The notes beneath the pieces were generated by a model. That model was not told where the DNA came from. It ran no database searches and saw only the letters and a program-made list of their open reading frames with translations. The position numbers and the translations under genes were made by a program. Below are positions 32,822-33,208 of a DNA stretch of 33,208 nt, one piece after another. Each line of letters opens with the position of its first letter. Positions within the stretch are counted from its first letter, which is position 1. This stretch comes from an uncultured Verrucomicrobia subdivision 3 bacterium (GTDB lineage: Bacteria > Verrucomicrobiota > Verrucomicrobiia > Limisphaerales > UBA11358): positions 1 through 33,208 of the forward strand of contig CAITTG010000057.1 in the NCBI GenBank assembly GCA_903895255.1. Reading direction: 5' to 3'.

Positions 32822-32845
32822 CCGTGTCCATCCGTGGTTGAAACC
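32822..32845 (+). repeat. Dispersed repeat, ATCCGTG-type, right half at the island border
   Basis: CCGTGTCCATCCGTGGTTG continues the pattern interrupted at 20146 on the other side of the island. The remaining bases to 32963 should contain the hemC promoter; no clear consensus is visible. Confidence 0.6.
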
Positions 32846-32963
32846 GTCATTTTTACAGTTTAAATGCGCAGACCCCGCAAAAATTGCCCAGCCAAAGCCA
32901 AAATCCGACCGTCATGTTTCCTTTTCATCCGGCCTTCGTTATGGCATTTAAGGGGCAGTAACT

Positions 32964-33208
32964 ATGGCACCTGAACGCCCAATCATCATCTGCTCCCGTG
33001 GCAGCGCCCTGGCTCTGGCCCAATCCAACATGATCCTCGCGGCCTGCCGGGCGGCTTTCCCCCGCCGGACATTCGAGCTGAAGATCATCCGGACCACTGG
33101 CGACAAATTGCAAAAAGCCTCCATGGCCAAGGCAGACCCCGCCCTGCCCAAAGGTCTCTTTACCAAGGAATTGGAAGTGGCCTTGCTGAAAGGCCAGGCC
33201 GACCTGGC
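32964..33208 (+). CDS. hemC: Hydroxymethylbilane synthase (porphobilinogen deaminase), 5' part
   Basis: Translation from the ATG at 32964 gives MAPERPIIICSRGSALALAQ, then FELKIIRTTGDKLQKASMAK and LPKGLFTKELEVALLKGQADL before the window ends. These are the conserved N-terminal blocks of HemC, which joins four porphobilinogen units into hydroxymethylbilane for heme biosynthesis. AAGGGG lies about 9 bp upstream as a ribosome site; an ATG at 32941 hits a stop after six codons. About 81 of some 310 residues are present. It is the first chromosomal gene to the right of the island. Confidence 0.93.
   Translation, partial: MAPERPIIICSRGSALALAQSNMILAACRAAFPRRTFELKIIRTTGDKLQKASMAKADPALPKGLFTKELEVALLKGQADL

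Larger units (their letters stand above)
20135..32833. mobile_element. Integrated genomic island (integrase, type I R-M with anticodon nuclease, accessory genes)
   Basis: Both ends show, from outside to inside, half of a dispersed ATCCGTG repeat, a 24-bp imperfect inverted repeat (20161-20184 and 32762-32785) and a 23-bp direct repeat with 20 matches (20202-20224 and 32693-32715). The left end carries a tyrosine recombinase. The content is defence and mobile-element genes with variable base composition, AT-rich in the hsdS specificity regions and after 31.6 kb. The flanks are unrelated chromosomal genes (sensor kinase; hemC). Exact ends are inferred. Confidence 0.65.

Overview
The window looks like a chromosomal stretch from a GC-rich member of the Verrucomicrobiota. 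This is an inference. It rests on the codon style, a giant propeller/Y_Y_Y sensor kinase, an integrase of a type I associate with this phylum, and several families of short dispersed palindromic or short-period repeats. There is no rRNA, no tRNA that I can recognise and no CRISPR array.

Region 1 (1-3.7 kb) is mixed. It holds the edge of an IS5-type insertion sequence, a small hypothetical gene, rpmB (ribosomal protein bL28, with its terminator) divergent from a DUF1015 gene, an orphan FitA-type antitoxin followed by a small membrane protein, and a 5-hydroxyisourate hydrolase-like gene that has lost its active-site elements.

Region 2 (3.7-13.6 kb) is a reductive pyrimidine (uracil/thymine) degradation cluster: M20 beta-ureidopropionase (minus strand), then on the plus strand PreA dihydropyrimidine dehydrogenase, MmsA (methyl)malonate-semialdehyde dehydrogenase, dihydropyrimidinase, an NCS1 permease and an AGXT2-like beta-alanine/beta-aminoisobutyrate aminotransferase. 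Together they would import a pyrimidine and take it to acetyl-CoA or propionyl-CoA. PreA lacks the usual C-terminal ferredoxin domain, and no PreT is in the window. Two unrelated-looking genes for 23S-IVP-type four-helix-bundle proteins sit in the junctions preA/mmsA and mmsA/hydA. Each is enclosed by its own inverted repeats built from 7-9 bp degenerate units, so they look like small insertion cassettes.

Region 3 (13.6-20 kb) is signalling. A NarL/FixJ response regulator is followed by a perfect FNR-type box, a 142-aa conserved protein and a REC-HisKA-HATPase hybrid kinase. On the minus strand lies a two-gene system of a 1066-residue propeller sensor kinase and its NarL-type regulator.

Region 4 (about 20.1-32.8 kb) is an integrated island. 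Its two ends carry direct repeats, inverted repeats and the two halves of a dispersed repeat. It starts with an internally deleted tyrosine recombinase and carries a type I restriction-modification locus in the order hsdR-hsdS-ACNase-hsdM, where the third gene is a PrrC-like anticodon nuclease with a visible R-E-H triad. It also has a mobile-element operon (GFxWN-type protein, RadC/JAB protein, a 66-aa protein, DUF6573), an AT-rich possibly HEPN-like gene and a 17-residue-repeat protein. A roughly 120-bp non-coding module with three hairpins occurs twice in the island, and the two copies differ by compensatory changes in the stems. This covarying module and the four-helix-bundle cassettes are the most interesting unexplained features.

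The window ends in the 5' part of hemC.
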